Shown piece by piece: positions 39,001-49,212 of a stretch of DNA of 64,000 bases (position 1 is the stretch's first letter; each line of letters opens with the position of its first letter). This DNA comes from Glandiceps talaboti (lineage: Eukaryota; Hemichordata; Enteropneusta; Spengelidae). A program made the position numbers and the translations under genes. A model generated the notes under the pieces. The model had not been told where the DNA came from and did not search any database. It saw only the letters and a list, made by a program, of their open reading frames with translations. The stretch is from positions 9,740,001 through 9,804,000 of the forward strand of contig NC_135556.1 of NCBI RefSeq assembly GCF_964340395.1, read 5' to 3'.

Positions 39001-40531
39001 AATTAATAATCTAGTATTGGTAACTGACCTAGGTCAAATAACATAGAGTAAATTAATAATCTAGTATTGGTAACTGACCTAGGTCAAATAACACAAAGTA
39101 AATTAATAATCTTGTATTGGTAACTGACATAGGTCAAATAACACAAAGTAAATTAATAATCTAGTATTGGTAACTGACCTAGGTCAAATAACACAAAGTA
39201 AATTGATAATCTAGCATTGGTAACTGACCTAGGTCAAATAACACAAAGTAAATTGATAATCTAGTATTGGTAACTGACCTAGGTCAAATAACACAAAGTA
39301 CAAGTTATTATCACAATGTGAGATAGAAATACCAACTAAAGCCTGCACAGTTGTTTACACTTGTAACACCAACACCAAAATGTACAGAGACAGAGGGGTA
39401 CCTAATGATACTGGGAGCGATACTGGACCTGGTGCATCCCGAAGGGCAAACATAGAGACAGAACTACAGAACACAGCACTGTAATATACACAGAGATGAA
39501 TCTTACCAGCTGGCAGTGTTTGTAACACCAATAATAAACAGACCAACACGTTGGCATCTGCAATGTTTGTCACACAGTCCTTGTTACCAGTTACACTAGC
39601 TATCACCTGTAAGAAAATGGTAACAGATGTTGTACTTCTCAGGACATCATAATTTTGTAACATTGCGCGATAATCCCTCAGAAATCATGAATATTTTTTT
39701 TAGTTTATGGTCTCAATTTCGCGGAGTAGTGTTCCTCTCTTTTTCAATGGAACACGTACTGTACAATAGGGAACTTGCAAATCCGCCATGTTGAATGTTG
39801 CATCATGGGAAATGCGATAATAAATACTAATCAAATAGTAATTGTAAACAATAATAGTAACTGAGTCCAAAATACATTTACCTTTTCCAAGGCATAATGA
39901 CCCACCTTAAAAGTTAATAGGTTTTTGACAGATTTGTTCTCATTTTTACCAGAGATGGTTCATAAGTGTCTGATGTTGGCTGGAATTTCCAGCCACAAAC
40001 CAGAGATGGTCCATAGGTCTCTGTGGTTGGCTGGAATTTCAAGCCACAAACCAGAGATGGTTCATAGGTCTCTGTGGTTGGCTGGAATTTCCAGCCACAG
40101 ACCTTAAAAATCACCCATATTATGCACAAAGTGGTGAAGAAAAATAGCCTATTTCCACTTTTTGTGTGCATATAATGACCATAAAATTGACCATTTGGAA
40201 TGGTCAATGTATTTTGGACTCAGTTTAGTACATTGTTTTTAACCACAAATGATCAATTCATAGCCACCCTGACCATTGTGGGAGGTTTATTTTGTCAGTA
40301 GCTCCTGATTAGGTATTACAATAACAACAGATAATCCCATAGTCCTTTGCATCTGAGCATGCTCAGTTTATATTGCAAGTTCCCTATTGAGTAGGAACAC
40401 AAGCTTTGACTTGTTATCATAATTAACAGTGTTGCATACCTCCAATGCTAACTGTTGGACTTTACCAGCACCCTGTATTCTGAGCAGTGAGAAGAGTAAC
40501 TTGAAGTGGCCGATACATTGTATTTCACAAC
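27822..40531 (-). CDS. DNAJC13: DnaJ homologue subfamily C member 13 (RME-8), four internal exons
   Basis: Minus-strand exons in order: 40531-40440, 39606-39507, 36336-36274, 28022-27822. All have AG acceptors and GT donors and agree in phase (0,1,1,1), giving an uninterrupted 152-residue segment. The sequence matches the ARM/HEAT-like C-terminal third of RME-8: [13 protein letters not shown], then [59 protein letters not shown] and [21 protein letters not shown]-8 is an endosomal J-protein that works with Hsc70 and SNX1/retromer. The J domain and most of this ~2,240-residue protein would lie to the right, and the last ~230 residues to the left. I found neither, so the gene may have very long introns or be a partial copy. 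The intron at 28.0-36.3 kb hosts an antisense C1q gene. Confidence 0.85.
28370..29020. repeat. ~150-bp tandem repeat ending in a hairpin (dispersed element)
   Basis: Four imperfect copies of a ~150-bp unit (catatg-like gcacatgtatgtcatagaac, then taccaactttgaatgag, then aaaatggctgc and ggccatattg). The last passes into (GACG)n and a terminal inverted motif, tccccgtcccggacttcgtc followed by cggcgggga. The PSVRPSVR-type ORFs in this window come from such GACG tracts. Confidence 0.8.
29550..29860. repeat. Direct repeat, left copy (about 300 bp)
   Basis: Strongly similar to 35658-35985. Shared parts include acagaagtacatcaaatcta and a 52-codon stretch with [10 protein letters not shown] and [15 protein letters not shown]. 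Both copies end in TG/TATG microsatellites. The two copies flank the C1q gene. Confidence 0.85.
29879..30010. repeat. (TATG)n (TG)n microsatellite
   Basis: Tetra- then dinucleotide repeats directly after the left direct-repeat copy. Confidence 0.98.
30845..30854 (+). promoter_or_regulatory. Possible TATA box for the C1q gene
   Basis: TATAAATAAG lies about 1.45 kb upstream of the ATG-containing exon. A candidate non-coding first exon would run through the 29-bp repeats to a CAG|gtaatg donor at about 31269 and splice to 32296. This is inference only. Confidence 0.25.
30930..31275. repeat. 29-bp minisatellite, ~12 copies
   Basis: Unit gagttgttctacaagttctg followed by acacctaca, with length variants near 31070-31110 and at the end. 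Confidence 0.95.
31394..31882. repeat. Imperfect inverted repeat, arms ~120 bp, spacer ~250 bp
   Basis: 31394-31510 matches the reverse complement of 31762-31882. Corresponding phrases are ccaactgtatttcttag and ctaagagatacatgtacagttgg, and agcaagtttctttattgat and atcaatagagaaacttgct. No clear target-site duplication was found, so it may be an old foldback element. Confidence 0.75.
32321..33448 (+). CDS. Secreted collagen-like C1q-domain protein (2 coding exons)
   Basis: Exon 1 is 32296-32468, with the ATG at 32321 preceded by a tttcttgtttcag acceptor at 32295. Exon 2 runs from 32715 to the stop at 33446-33448. The phase-1 junction falls in a Gly codon, giving 293 residues. Residues 1-27 form a signal peptide with hydrophobic core ([10 protein letters not shown]). 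A Cys at 41 before the collagen stretch could link chains. Residues ~44-152 are about 35 Gly-X-Y triplets rich in GxKG. Residues ~157-290 form a gC1q domain (RVAFSV at the start, [13 protein letters not shown], then [10 protein letters not shown] and FTGYLLY at the end). C1q-like proteins trimerise and in invertebrates often act as lectin-like pattern-recognition factors. The gene is antisense inside a DNAJC13 intron. The repeat array begins at its stop codon. Confidence 0.93.
33446..34770 (+). repeat. 27-bp minisatellite forming the C1q 3' UTR, ~49 copies, AATAAA in each
   Basis: Unit cactaaataaacaaagacag followed by tctgcag. The array starts at the C1q stop codon (the TAA belongs to the first unit) and runs about 1.3 kb, with a few shorter units. 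Variants gcagca, gcaaca and ggaaca alternate in larger patterns. Each unit holds TAA and the canonical poly(A) hexamer. The 200-400-codon ORFs over it on both strands are artefacts of a period divisible by three. Confidence 0.97.
34771..35650. other. AT-rich intron sequence, nothing recognised
   Basis: Between the 27-bp array and the right direct-repeat copy I see no exon, repeat array or element. Confidence 0.6.
35658..35985. repeat. Direct repeat, right copy
   Basis: Partner of 29550-29860. It keeps the same open stretch ([20 protein letters not shown]) and is followed by (TG)n/(TATG)n to about 36085. Confidence 0.85.
36274..36336 (-). CDS. DNAJC13: DNAJC13 exon c (63 nt)
   Basis: Encodes [22 protein letters not shown]. 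Donor AAAAG|gtaagt. The acceptor (gattgacag) has almost no pyrimidine tract and directly borders the 50-bp repeat array. The junction with exon b lacks about three residues compared with vertebrate RME-8 (LPAG-VLETL here). Confidence 0.82.
36337..39303. repeat. 50-bp satellite-like array, ~59 copies, in a DNAJC13 intron
   Basis: Unit gtaaattaataatctagtat, then tggtaactga, then cctaggtcaaataacacaaa. Two main variants alternate (acacaaag and acatagag). Most units carry the 12-bp palindrome TGACCTAGGTCA. The array begins at the exon c splice acceptor (36336/36337) and ends about 200 bp before exon b. Confidence 0.98.
39507..39606 (-). CDS. DNAJC13: DNAJC13 exon b
   Basis: Acceptor ttttcttacag, donor GCTG|gtaaga. 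Encodes [20 protein letters not shown] and following hydrophobic residues to LPAG. Confidence 0.85.
39948..40100. repeat. 51-bp direct repeat, 3 copies, each with a hairpin
   Basis: Units start accagagatgg and contain ggctggaatttccagcc, an 8-bp-arm palindrome. They lie in the DNAJC13 intron between exons a and b. Confidence 0.85.
40440..40531 (-). CDS. DNAJC13: DNAJC13 exon a
   Basis: Acceptor ttttctttcag, donor GAG|gtatgc. Encodes [20 protein letters not shown] through QQLALE. The exon before it would have to end in phase 1 and was not found in 40.6-45 kb. Confidence 0.85.
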
Positions 40532-40644
40532 CTGAAAGAAAACATAACACAAATTATAATTGGCTGATTTGAGAAATAGGGAGTGCCTCACTGGACACTG
40601 GGTGAAAAGAACAAGACAATGTACCAGGTCCTGATAAAATTAAA

Positions 40645-40910
40645 GAAAACACAACACAACACAACACAATACAACACAACACAACACAGCACAGCACAGC
40701 ACAGCAAAACACACTACACTACAACACAACACATCACAGCGCCATGCAACACAACACAACACATAAAATAACACGAGTCACACGACACGACACGACACGA
40801 CACGACATATCAATGCAACGCAACGCAATGCACAACACAACACATGAAATAACACGAGTCACACGACACGACATATCAATGCAATGCAACACAACGCAAC
40901 ACAATGAGAT
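40645..40910. repeat. (ACAAC)n / (ACACG)n pentanucleotide-type repeat
   Basis: Imperfect pentamers in two similar blocks, about 40745-40830 and 40840-40905, both containing aacacgagtcacacgacacg. Confidence 0.9.
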
Positions 40911-40986
40911 TAAACACATTTTAAAGAGGATATGATCTGACCTAGTTGGTGATCTTGTTTACTAGCTGTAAATGATCACAAAGTTA

Positions 40987-40988
<2 letters not shown>

Positions 40989-41027
<39 letters not shown>

Positions 41028-41597
41028 TACATACACACATACATACATACACACATACATACATATACATACATACATACATACATACATACATACATAC
41101 ATACATACATACATACACACATCCATACATGCACACACACATACATACACACACACATACATACATACATACATACATACATACATACACACACATACAT
41201 ACATACATACATACATACATACATACATACATACATGCATACATACATACATACATACACACATACACACACACATACATACACACACATACATACATAC
41301 ATACACACACATACATACATACATACATACACACACATACATACATACATACATACATACATACATACATACACACATACATACATGCACACACACATAC
41401 ATACACACACATACATACATACATACATACACACACACACATACATACATACATACATACATACATACATACATACATACATACATACATACATACATAC
41501 ATACATACATACATACATGCATACATACATACATACACACATACATACATACACACACATACATACACACACATACATACACACACACACACACACA
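40989..41597. repeat. (CATA)n/(CA)n microsatellite, ~610 bp
   Basis: Mixed CATA and CACA units. ORFs of about 200 codons on both strands (HTYI, MYVC) are repeat translations. Confidence 0.99.
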
Positions 41598-41599
41598 AT

Positions 41600-42027
41600 T
41601 TAGATATACAGTCAGGTAGTGACCTACTTTATATCTTGCCTTGGTATTCTATGATAAACAGGGCTTGAAATAAACATTTTTAGTTGGTAGTCAACAGGGA
41701 AGATTTGGTAGTCATTATTTTTTTCAGCATTTAATAATTTATACATAAACAAAACATTAATTAATAAACTTTCTGATAACACCCAAATTTTTTGTATGAA
41801 ATTAGTGATATTCATATTATGCAAACACTTGACCTGTCATCCAATATTAGTATCATAGGAAGTATCATATATAAATGATTATTTTGTACCAAGCTCTTAT
41901 TTTGAAATGTCCACTTGGAAACCTCAAACTGACACACATTTTGGCATAACATATACATAATAAATATACACATATTTTTACATGAATGGTGACACACGTA
42001 CCCATGCACGCATGTGCACACGCACGT

Positions 42028-42104
<77 letters not shown>

Positions 42105-45100
42105 AAATACCTTAAACATATACAGGACATGACCGAGAGATTGACACAAATAAATTTCAAAACACTAACTAAATCGCTAGTCACACAGTGAAATTACTTT
42201 ACAATGTGAAATGCTTGACTTGATGACTCCCTGACCAAAGGTGATAACACTCAATGCACATGTGGCTCATACCATTATACTAGTAGGGACATGTTGTTCT
42301 ACGTACACAACAATTAGGTATACAAGAACAATTATTTCATTGTATAACAATTCAAATATATCAAATAAAACATGTTTTTTGCTATCACTCAATCAGCTTT
42401 GATTGTATTTGTGTGTTTATTCATAACAGCGATTCAAACGATTTGTAGTAGAACCCCTTTCAAGTTGTCCAAATGACGCACAAACTTCATTTTTTTGCTC
42501 AAAAGTCACTAGAAGTAAGAATTGAAAGAAGAAGTAAGAATTGAAATTTATTTCATCAGATAACAAAAAACAAAACAATAAATAAATAAATAAATAATAC
42601 ATTACACTTTCAAACAAATTGGACAAAAGGAAATATACATGTGTTATCTAATGGGGACCATGAAAATAGTTCAGCAGAACTAGTCGTGTCTATGGCCCGT
42701 ACATTCAATTTTAGATTAATTCAAATTCATAAATGGACGCAACGAAGAAAACTGAGTTTGTACACTATATGCAAGTAAATAGTATAAAGATTTCATCATT
42801 TTTGCCAACCTCAGTTACTTCCATGATAGCAATCATTGACTGTCATCTTGGTTTTTCAAACAACTTACAAGGGTTGACGATACCAGTCCTTCTGCATTGC
42901 TTTTTGCAATATTCTGTATCGTGTCATATACAGTTGACTTTGGAATGCCTACCTAGTACCTCCGTGTGTTATCTGCTCTGATTTTTGAAATGATGAACGA
43001 TATCAGACCACAGGGAACCCAGGAACCGTGTGACAAGCAAAACAAAACGAAACAAACAAACAAACAAACAATAAATAAATAAATGAACAAGCAAACGAAC
43101 GACAAGTATAGGAACAAATAAAATAATTAAATAAACCAGCAAATAAACAGCGGGTATTTAAACTGAATTCAAATACCAGGATGTTGTCTAATATTAACAC
43201 ATATGAATACTGCGATGAAGATGGTGGAAATTGACTTTTAAATCACCGAAATTTGTAGTCCATGTGCGATGAAAGGTAAAGATTTTATCTGAATCGAGAG
43301 GCCATGGTCCTGTAAATTACGTATACTGAGTGTTTATTGTCATTTAAGATTGATTTGGGTGTTTTTTGAGGCTTGAAAAGAGGGACAGAGAAAGACCATG
43401 AGTGAACCCTTGTGTTTTTTGTAGTGATGGTATAGGAAAAAACCATATCTAGTATACCCCCATGAGTATCTGTTTATTTGCTGGTTTATTTAATTATTTC
43501 ATTTGTTCCTATACTTGTCGTTCGTTTGCTTGTTCATTTATTTTTTTATTTATTTATTTATTTATTTATGTATTTATTTATTTGTTTGTTTGTTTGTTTG
43601 TTTGTTTGTTTGTTTGTTTGTTTGTTTGATTCGTTTTGTTTGTCACATGGTTCCTGGGTTCCCTGTGATCAGACCTCATGGCGTCAATTCTCATGGAAAC
43701 ATTATCTGGCACTGTAGGATAATTTCACTGACATCTGTTTTGACCGGACAGTAGTCACATTGACTCACAGCTTTGGACCATGGATGGGGGGGGGGGGGAT
43801 GCCTACAGACTGCAAATGTATAGATTTGAAACTCCAAACCGGCATCCAGTTTGAAGTTTCAATGTAGACATCATTTCCTAGAGGCTCATTCCATTTCGGA
43901 TGTGTGGGTGTGTGGGTTGGTTGTCAAACGAACGCTTTCAAATCTGAACATTTATGCTATTTAATGTTATTACTTTGAAAAAGTCTCACAATCAAAAATA
44001 CACATGGTCACCATCCACTTCATTTTCCTCTATATCAAAAATTAATATGCTATGACCCAACCCTAGAGAGAAATGGTATGCGCCATGGCATGTCCTGCCA
44101 TATTTTATCCATTACTATCTGTAAACATAGGAAGTCAGTGTTCTGATTATGTCTAGGATTTCCCTGTCTGTCAAATAAACTACCATTTTTCAAGTAGATT
44201 TGTTGTGTGGCTACCCATATCGTAAATAATTTAGACAAAAAGGTGCCTGTTCGAACTGCGACTGACTGTATCATATCATTTTGATTGCAAAAGTGAAACA
44301 TGGAAAAGACAACGAAACAGTCATGAAATCATTAAAGTGTTGCATTTTGACTATGGCATTTGTAACATCACATATAAGCTACACGTGTATTGTTTATTTT
44401 ACCAGGCCACTGTTACTTGCTACAAAGTAAGCGATATCAAACACGCCTATCAAAAACACATGTCGCTTTAGTGATACACTACATTGTCAGCTTGTCAGCA
44501 GGCCTTCCATGCATACAGTGGCTTGGTGTCCCTAACATTTTCGTGGTAGTCAATGGTGACTACCAGTTTTCGAACTTGGTAGTCATTTTGGAAAAAAACT
44601 GGTAGACAATTGACGTGAGACTATGGCTAATTTTGAACTCTTATAAAGAATATTGATTCAAAACGTTGGATTACATTTATTGATCAGGACTGTTTCACTC
44701 GTTCCTTAAAGTTGGTATGAAGTTGAAAAGTTGCCATTTTTTTAAAAGATTAAAATGATACACACTTTTAGTATATTATTCTACTTCCTGGAGTGGACTG
44801 AAAGGCTTGTGAAAGAAACCGGATGTGTGGCACATTAAAAAATTAATGTCCCAAATTCGGTATTTTTTTGTGTTGATGGTACGTACCAAAACAAACTGTT
44901 GTAAACATACTGGCATATACATAATGGCGATGGATTCAAATCTTCTTTCAACGCACATGCCTTTCGACACTGACAGGTGTTCTGAGGACACACTATTGGA
45001 CAGGTAACATATGAAGTGCTCTACTATAGATCTGATGATTTTGTAGTGATCTGTGATGCAAACAAAATCCACTCTCTGGCCTTCATACCAACTTTAATGC
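41600..45100. other. Gene-poor stretch with microsatellites
   Basis: (CA)n at 42028-42103 and an inverted repeat at 43010-43670. A shared motif, tggtagtca, occurs at 41680-41720 and 44550-44590. No exon with family signature was found on either strand. Confidence 0.55.
43010..43670. repeat. Inverted repeat, arms ~140 and ~200 bp, loop ~320 bp
   Basis: 43010-43150 matches the reverse complement of 43469-43670 (for example acaagtataggaacaaat and atttgttcctatacttgt; gggaacccaggaacc and ggttcctgggttccc). The arms differ in length because (TTTA)n and (TTTG)n expanded in the right arm. Confidence 0.85.
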
Positions 45101-45119
45101 ACTTCTACATATACCGGTA

Positions 45120-45209
45120 CATACATACATACATACACACATACACACATATACATACACACACACATACATACATACATACATACATACATACACACAC
45201 ACACATACA

Positions 45210-45238
<29 letters not shown>
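45120..45238. repeat. (CATA)n microsatellite at the left edge of lectin unit A
   Basis: It is followed by gcacatcaccgttttgtcaa, which also follows the (TACA)n tract at 52479-52533. The duplication boundary therefore falls in this microsatellite. Confidence 0.95.
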
Positions 45239-45241
<3 letters not shown>

Positions 45242-45356
45242 GAAAAGCACATCACCGTTTTGTCAATGTTATATTTTATTTACACATATTTTAATACAGG
45301 CACATGAAGTACATCAATTTCTCAACAACTTCTTTCCATTGATGGTCGTTATTACA

Positions 45357-45536
45357 TCACTTCTTCGCGGAACTTAGTGGACGTTTACAAATGAATGCGG
45401 TTTTGTAATTGCAGTCAAGATCGTGCCATTCGTACCCTGGAAAAGTAAAGACGACCCGTTAATTTAGAAAATTACAGTATGCTAACGAATATATGCAAGT
45501 AGTGGTGAAAAGCCAAACCCAAATAATAAATTTTGG

Positions 45537-45625
<89 letters not shown>

Positions 45626-45651
45626 TGTCTTAGCAGATTGATACACACCGA

Positions 45652-45712
<61 letters not shown>

Positions 45713-48700
45713 GTAATAACATTGAGAAAACGTCAAGTGCAAAAGTATACTGTTTCAATCAATCTGTAAATAATGGTACAGTGCCATGTCAGTGGAAATC
45801 AATACTCGATGACTGAATTGTAAATATAGACGTCGACGAGGTCTCACCAAATGATGAATATTCATGTGTGATGCTACCATTCACTTGAATTACACTTTGT
45901 ATACTTTACATTAGAGTACAATATTGTCAGCGACAGTAAAAAAAGGCTACATACAAAGCTTATAATTAGAGCATGTCTTCTTCTTCTTACGTCATCCACA
46001 ATCTAGCTGTGGTGACATGACGTGTTTACTCTATTGTGTGCGATTTTGCACAGTATCCAACAGTGTCTTTCCGCTCATTCCAGTTTCATTTTCAATGATC
46101 ATTTTCAAAGTTGTGTTTGGCCGGCCACGACGGCGGGAAGCATCTGGTTCCCACAGCAGTACTTGACTAGCTGCCTCGTTGTGTCTCATTATATGTCCAG
46201 CCACGCGAAGACGACGTAGTGTGATAACTGTTCTTATTCGAGGCAGGTCATCATAAAGGTCCTTGTTGGAGATATGGTCCCTTCAGGAGATGTTATGGAC
46301 TCTGCGCAGTAGTCTAGTGTATGTTCCATTTAGTGATTGTTCAAGTTAGAGCATGTGACACAGTATTATTGATATGAACGCCATAAACGAGTGGTGGCAC
46401 TTATGGCAATTGCTTTACTTAGGTGTTACGGGTTGTAGTGATCGTCATACTTACCAGCATTTTCGTCCAAGGCAGCACAATCTTCATTCTCCGTACCACC
46501 ATTTGGTTGTGTGGGAGCCCAATTAGTGTACACTACATTTGATCCATCACTCCACTCAAAAACACCCTCCTTGAGATGCAGTAAAGGATTTAATAAAAAA
46601 ACATGATATAAAACAAAAACAAATATTATTCTGAACTGAGGACATAAGTCGTCGGCTGTCATTCTAACAATATATTCACCACGGTATGTGGTAGCCTCTA
46701 AAACCCATTTTAAAGAGGGTCTGATACAAATTGTTGTTCCAATTCTTGATTATTCCCAAAAAAGCGTGTTTTTTTTTGTCGAATTTTAAATTTCACAAAT
46801 TTCATATGGGACAAAACAGCTAGAGCTATAACAGGTTTGCTGCTATGCACACACACATTGCTCGGGTAAAATACTATATAAATTTGAGTACACGAATACA
46901 TATCATGCAGAGTAATTAAGTGGGTAGATTTGAAGGTAGATGGTAGATATCATAGTCTCTTAAAGGCCTTGCAATTGATTATTCAATATGGTCTATGTCA
47001 TGAAATTAGTAGTTTCCTACCGTTATTATGTCGTTCAAACCTATCCAAGTATGCCACTCGTTGGTACTTAGTGATTGCACAAAGATTTGTTCATTGGGCG
47101 AGAGTACGGAAACCAGATCTCCACCTGGATTGGAACCATCGGTTCTACAGAACACTAATGCATCTGTCCAAGTTCTGTGATTCAGAGCGGCCGACACAAA
47201 ACGGTAACAATGATCATTGAATATGTTGTAGATGCACGGGGTTTCTTCGTCAACAATTTCTGGATAAACAATTTACATTTAAAGTGATGTAAAAACATGG
47301 TAGCCTGTCTACAGAACTGGAATCATGGCTTCGTTGTGCTCATTCTGTCCAGCCTGTTATTGTGACTATGTCAAATTGATACTATGGTTTGAAAATATCT
47401 CAAGAAGCTACTTGGTCGATTACATGCATGTCAGGCTGTTTGACTATTCAAATTAAGTCATTACTAGTTGGACATGAACTAACAAGGACTTGCCTCTATT
47501 AAGGGACTGGTCAGCTTCTTCGGCCGGAGGGGGAGGGGGAGGGTTCTGGTGGATTGTTAGGGGTCAACCTGTTTTGAAAAAAAATGGATGGTGGGGGGGG
47601 GGGGTATTGTCATTTGATTGTGATGCAAGAAAAAATCATTTCTACAATGACATGACCTTGTCTGAACCACAGGGTATTAAGCTTAGCTATTTATGTTTAC
47701 GAAAGCAAACAAAAAACAAACAAACAATAAATAAATAAAACAAACAAATAAACAAACCAATAAAAAATATTGACACGCATCAACAACAAAGTAATTACTA
47801 ATCAGTATCAACAATATTCCTATCCAATAAGAATTACTATATGTGTTCCTGTATACGAAATAGAAATAGTCACAGTTGTATGTGTTGTATGTAAATTCTC
47901 CAACTATCCCCTACCATTAATGATACAACTAAACTGTCAGATTCACAGACCATTACTATTAAATACCATTCAACTTGTTTAAAGACCATATTCAACCCTA
48001 AATAATAGTTTCTTATACCTGATGTAAAGCTTGGAAATTATTACCTGAAAGGATCTGAATAGCCTCAAAATTGGCTTTAAGAGTCGAAAAACACCCTGAG
48101 CTTAGAGGGGAGACCCCTAGGAGCCTCCGTGAGAGGTGGAAATATCCCCGTCTCAAACTCTTCCCCTATCGTTCACGGTCAAGATACTAGCTATTTAATG
48201 TTTTTGTTTTAACATTGATGTAGTTGCTAATTACACGAAGGCCCTGACTTATTAAGTATAATATTTGTGAGACATATAACAGCTGCAGTCCACGCTGAGT
48301 CACGATAATATTCCTGTCGTAAAAAGTATGGGCGGGTCAGTCTGTTTTTGTTTTGTTTTGTTTTTTTAAAGGGGGTCTGGAGTTTTTTGTCGGTCTTATG
48401 GACGAATCCACCGGCAAAAGACACTGGCTGGTCCCTATGGTTGAATTTAAAACCACGTTTCGACCCTACACAAAGGATATTGGTCAGGAATCAAACAAAC
48501 TATTAGAATAGCAGTGGATAAAAATTGAAATGTAATACAACCGAAAGAAGTCTGTAAACAATAATAAAAATGAAATTCAAAATGAAACTTAAAACTAACT
48601 TGAAAACTTCGGACTGGGCGGACAGAAAAGCACATGGAGGATAAGACTAAACTATTGTAAAAATCAAATTTAAACCAAAAGACGGACAGAGGTGAAAAGA

Positions 48701-49212
48701 AAATACATAATGCAAAGTAGATGTTCTCTGCATCAAAGTAACATTGAGAAACAAGGTATACCAGATATAAGTAAACTACAACTGCCAACTGCAAGAACAG
48801 TTTGTTTTTGTTTGTTTTTTACACATTCTTTACTATGGCATCACTTTAGAAAAGAACAACCTGACGAAGACAGCTAGGCCCACACAAGGAGCTCAATGGA
48901 TAGATTTCTAAAATGGTTCCCTGAACCAAGGACGTTGTGTAAATGTAGCCTGAATTATTCCTCTAAAATTCGAGGATTTCTGTTTAAAATACCTGATGTA
49001 AACGAGGAAAGAGTTTGTGCAGAGGATGAGATGTATTGTAAGTAATATTTATATAGCAATTGCATGAGATGTAATTTTATTAGAGAAATGGAATATATAG
49101 ATACATTATATCAGGATTACTTACTTTCCTCTACTTCCCCTACTTCAACGAAGCACATTGTCTGGACCACAGTATGCAGCAAACAAACAAACACAAGATA
49201 TTTTGACTGCAT
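45357..49212 (-). CDS. Secreted C-type lectin, copy A (4 exons)
   Basis: Minus-strand exons: 49212-49125, 47259-47021, 46569-46455, 45436-45357. Lengths are 88, 239, 115 and 80 nt, with all junctions in phase, giving 173 residues. The signal peptide is [18 protein letters not shown]. One long-form C-type lectin domain fills the rest, with six Cys: an N-terminal pair (ETPC, DHCY), VFC...FIC and EDC...LDC. WIGLND and [10 protein letters not shown] are the family's core motifs. The sugar-site position reads QPN (EPN or QPD in typical mannose or galactose binders), and the WND position reads WHD, so Ca-dependent binding is uncertain. It is probably a soluble recognition protein. Intron 3 contains a LINE fragment with its own target-site duplication, absent from copy B. 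Confidence 0.92.
45541..45708. repeat. Two (TA)n tracts
   Basis: 45541-45623 and 45656-45708, in intron 3 of lectin A. Copy B has only a few TA units at the equivalent place. Confidence 0.98.
45966..46356 (-). mobile_element. LINE 3'-end fragment with 10-11-bp target-site duplication
   Basis: ttagagcatgt occurs at 45966-45976 and again at 46346-46356. Between them the minus strand encodes the end of a LINE polyprotein ([44 protein letters not shown]) with one internal stop, and finishes in GAAGAAGAA. This segment type is common at the C-terminus of RTE/I-like endonuclease-RT proteins. It lies in intron 3 of lectin A. Confidence 0.75.
47500..47605. repeat. G-rich segment in lectin A intron 1
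   Basis: cggccggagggggaggggg and a later run of G. The matching place in copy B (54817-54836) is a longer G homopolymer. Confidence 0.6.
47990..48870. other. Extra sequence in lectin A intron 1 relative to copy B
   Basis: About 800 bp present in intron 1 of copy A but not B. On the minus strand it includes gggtcgaaacgtggtttt, a motif often found near the ends of Penelope-like or similar retroelements. No intact ORF. Confidence 0.4.

Noticed and set aside
36337-39303. CRISPR-like array of regular repeats
   Set aside because: There are no variable spacers; the 50-bp units are contiguous, and the setting is an intron of an animal gene.
40962-41668. 200-codon ORFs of Met-Tyr-Val-Cys and His-Thr-Tyr-Ile
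   Set aside because: Translation of (CATA)n/(CA)n microsatellite.
47006-47220. Plus-strand ORF 46930-47220
   Set aside because: It is antisense to lectin exon 2, which has splice sites, cysteines and a paralogue supporting the minus strand.
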